64,000 nt of DNA from positions 427,744,138 to 427,808,137 of the forward strand of contig OY728120.1 in NCBI GenBank assembly GCA_963277665.1, written 5' to 3'. Below are positions 61,889-64,000 of the stretch, one piece after another. The position numbers and the translations under genes were made by a program. The stretch's first letter is position 1, and each line of letters begins with the position of its first letter. The notes under the pieces were generated by a model, which ran no database searches, was not told the origin of the DNA, and was given only the letters and a program-made list of their open reading frames with translations. Source of the DNA: Viscum album. Its lineage: Eukaryota > Streptophyta > Magnoliopsida > Santalales > Viscaceae.

Positions 61889-62320
61889 AGGGCGGGGAGG
61901 GGATCTTTAGGAAAGTTTGAAAACATTATTTTATTATAAACTAATTTTTGGTTTCAAAAAGATCCAAAACAAATTAAATTATAAGATAATATGACTCTTG
62001 TTAGAAATAAAATCATCCAATCAGAATTATATAGGTTTTGAATATTTTTTTTTAAATTTTATAATCTCATTTATTTAAATCAATCATTAATAAGGTAATC
62101 ATTGCATCATCATTGTGTCATAAATAATTTTATTTATTTGATGTCTAGAAATTATAAATAAAATACCATGATGTAGGAAATATTTTTATCTTTCAAATGA
62201 ATATTTATAGTCTAAGTGATAACATATATAACTCCTTGTAAAAATTTATTTACTAAAATATATGTGTTTATGTAATTTTTGTCTTTACTTTAATTTAATT
62301 AATATAAAGTGTCATTATCA

Positions 62321-62689
62321 CTCCAATGTGGCTCCATGGGGTACAAAAATCGATCCAATTATTCCCATGGTCAGACATGTATCATGCAATAGGATTAGGA
62401 CATAGTTTAACATAATTTAATATTATTATAATATTATTTTTGTACCCTTATATTTGCACGATTTAGCTTTTAACCATGGTAAGTAAAATATTTAGTGAAG
62501 TAAATATTCATAATGTCATAAAATAAAAGTTACCTATTCTCAAAATCTGTATCTCATGATTCCAAATATGGAATCAATTTTTCCACAGTTAAAACAAAAA
62601 AGTGGAAAAAATTAATTTATAATTAATAGCTATTGTCAAAACAAAAAGAATGTTTTAAGAAATAGTATTTATCAAAAGAATGAAACATG
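62321..62689. other. AT-rich spacer, nothing recognised
   Basis: Between LTR-like G and the LINE. No open frame or repeat that I can support. Confidence 0.4.
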
Positions 62690-63943
62690 TTTTGTGAGTT
62701 CTCTAGAAAACTAAAATAGCATGGCTTCATGCATGGTGAACCATCCAACAAGAATATTTGGATTTTCTGGCACATGAGATTTAATGTGGATCTGACTCAC
62801 GCGGGAGACCAATTCATCACTTTCAATGTGTCCTATGACCATCACTCCATATATGTTTATTTTAGTTATGGCAGTTCTGATTCTTAGCAAAGGATGACGT
62901 TGTGGAATGATCTGAACAAGTTCTACTCGAACACCTCTCCATGGATCGTGGGGGGTGATTTCCACATCATTGTGGATCTGGATGAAAGGAAGGGCAGAGG
63001 TCTGTTAAACAGGCAGTCTAGCCTTGATTTTTGTTAATTCATGGAGGGTAGGGGCTTGATGGATCTGTGGTACTCAGTGGATCGTTTCACATGGTGTAAT
63101 AACCAGTGGGGGAACCAATGTTCATGGAGCCACATGGATAGATGCTTGGCCAACATGCATATAGTATCCACGGATGCTAATACCCGAGTCATGCACCTCC
63201 CACACAGACTATCAGACCACTCCCCTCTCTTGGTATCTTTATCCTCTAGGCATGACCAACACAAGTGGTTTCGTTTCAAAAAACACTTGGATAACTCCCC
63301 CGGCTACTCTGACATAGTGAGAGACTCCTTGATAGAAACTTCCCAGGGTCACACGTGGTTATCCCTTCACAACAATCTATGATGGATCCGGCCATGGATT
63401 CAGGTGTGGATGAAGGCTATTTCCATCTCTAAGAGTGACATGGATACTATCTTGCATGATGTTGATCGTCTAGAGTAGTGTCTTGAATAGGATTGGGATA
63501 AATAGATATTTGAGGACTTTTCTAGTAGGAAACAATATTGGTAGACATTCTCTGAAGACAATAATGACAGCCAGGGAAGAGGTAAGGGTTAAGTGGCACA
63601 AAGTGGGGGACCACAATATGGATTTTTTTCATGTATTTTTAAAGGAAAGGAGAAGTTGGGTGAATCCAAATATCAAGCTGGTGGGCGGTTCCTTTTCTGA
63701 TGAAAGGGATGTGATTGGGGAACTGGAGAGCTCCCATTTTCAGAACCTCCTTGATGGCCCCAACCCGCTATTCTCGAGTGGGAACCTTGGAGGAGATGCC
63801 GGGCTTTTTATGAAATTCTCTCAAACTTTTATGATTGTGACAATGATTTCTTGGGGGCCATGACTCAAGAAGATGAGATTCAAAATGCCCGGAAGAGCCT
63901 TCTTTCAAATAGTGTAGAATGGTCGGATGGGTTCCCTATATCC
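62690..63943 (+). pseudogene. LINE (L1-type) ORF2 fragment H: endonuclease and start of reverse transcriptase
   Basis: Reading across frames gives a typical plant LINE order. An RIWIFWHMRF...DQFITFNV block opens the endonuclease part. WIVGGDFHIIVD (family GGDFN) follows, then FTWCNNQWG, DRCLANM and LSDHSPLL, the endonuclease end with its catalytic His. An RFKKHL region follows, then KWHKVGDHNMDFFHVFLKERRS (family GDxNTKFFH), and finally VEWSDGFPIS (family KAPGPDGFPxxF), the start of the RT domain. The 5' end is truncated. Stops (for example TAA near 63036) and frameshifts make it inactive. The RT is cut at 63943 by another repeat. LINEs copy themselves by target-primed reverse transcription. 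Confidence 0.85.
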
Positions 63944-64000
63944 TGTTGGATCTGAATATACGGATTACACACAAGAGGGGGGGGGTGAATTGTGTCTTTT
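63944..64000. repeat. Probable start of another LTR (element I)
   Basis: Inside the LINE RT the sequence changes abruptly to TGTTGGATCTGAATA, then ACACAAGAG followed by G9 and TGAATTGTGT. A TG start and a GGGGGTGAATT stretch shortly after are frequent at the start of plant LTR retrotransposons, including Ty1/copia types. Only 57 bases are visible, so class and strand are uncertain. Confidence 0.45.

Larger units (their letters stand above)
59011..62320 (-). repeat. LTR-like sequence G (A/E/D family), minus strand
   Basis: 62060-62220 matches the reverse complement of 32600-32760 in element E. CGTACG-type cores lie at 61111, 61291 and 61494. A TATA box (minus TATAAAAT, 61881-61888) and a splice-donor-like AAAAGGTAAC (61706-61715) are placed as in E. 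CCAATGCATTGGAGAGCTATC near 59609 and CGGCAGCCTAACGACGTC near 60381 match element D LTR phrases in reverse. No internal region or partner LTR is visible, so it is a solo or truncated LTR. Boundaries are approximate. Confidence 0.65.

Noticed and set aside
1..64000. Host protein-coding gene, rRNA or organellar DNA
   Set aside because: Every coding stretch I can recognise belongs to a retroelement, and no rRNA or organelle gene motif was seen on either strand.

Overview
This is a piece of a large, repeat-rich plant nuclear genome. No host gene is visible in 64 kb. It is AT-rich and filled with Ty3/gypsy LTR retrotransposons that carry a chromodomain-like tail after the integrase, very long LTRs (about 2.1-4.5 kb) and initiator-Met-tRNA primer sites (TGGTATYAGAG type). 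These traits point to the Tekay/Del chromovirus group, which is common in large monocot and other giant plant genomes. The species cannot be named from this sequence. Nearly all coding regions are broken by stops and frameshifts.

Layout. I name the elements A to I. A is the outer element (minus strand): 3' LTR 1-4013, integrase tail 4027-5055, then, after about 41.7 kb of inserted DNA, the rest of integrase, reverse transcriptase, protease and gag (46804-50769), and its 5' LTR (50784-53088 plus 58271-59010). B (minus) sits inside the integrase gene of A: 3' LTR 5056-5497 plus 16052-18191, integrase/RNase H 18207-20106, reverse transcriptase 30835-31230 and 41764-42180, protease and gag 42181-44665, 5' LTR 44680-46803. 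Three younger elements sit inside B: C (minus, 5498-16051) in its 3' LTR, D (plus, 20107-30829, perfect ATTAA target duplication) near the RNase H/RT boundary, and E (plus, 31231-41763, CATCT/CATCG duplication) in the RT. An insertion F (53089-58270) splits the 5' LTR of A. It carries a 24-copy 54-bp minisatellite and a second family of larger repeats. To the right are a further LTR of the A/E type (G, about 59011-62320), a LINE fragment (H, about 62690-63943, plus) and the first 57 bases of what looks like another LTR (I, 63944-64000).

How the parts work. C and D were full gag-protease-RT-RNase H-integrase elements and still show LTRs, primer-binding sites, polypurine tracts and most catalytic motifs. 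E is a non-autonomous derivative with huge LTRs, a gag remnant, no pol and a tRNA-like (SINE-type) fragment. The LTRs hold most of the unusual biology: a coding-like segment in the U3 of D; three spaced GC-rich cores downstream of the TATA box in D, and three different ones in A, E and G; a shared candidate 5' splice site just after the TATA box; and a 13-bp palindromic minisatellite in C that differs between its two LTRs (6 versus 17 units).

Limits: element boundaries, alignments and divergence counts were made by eye. Protein calls rest on conserved motifs, not on database searches.
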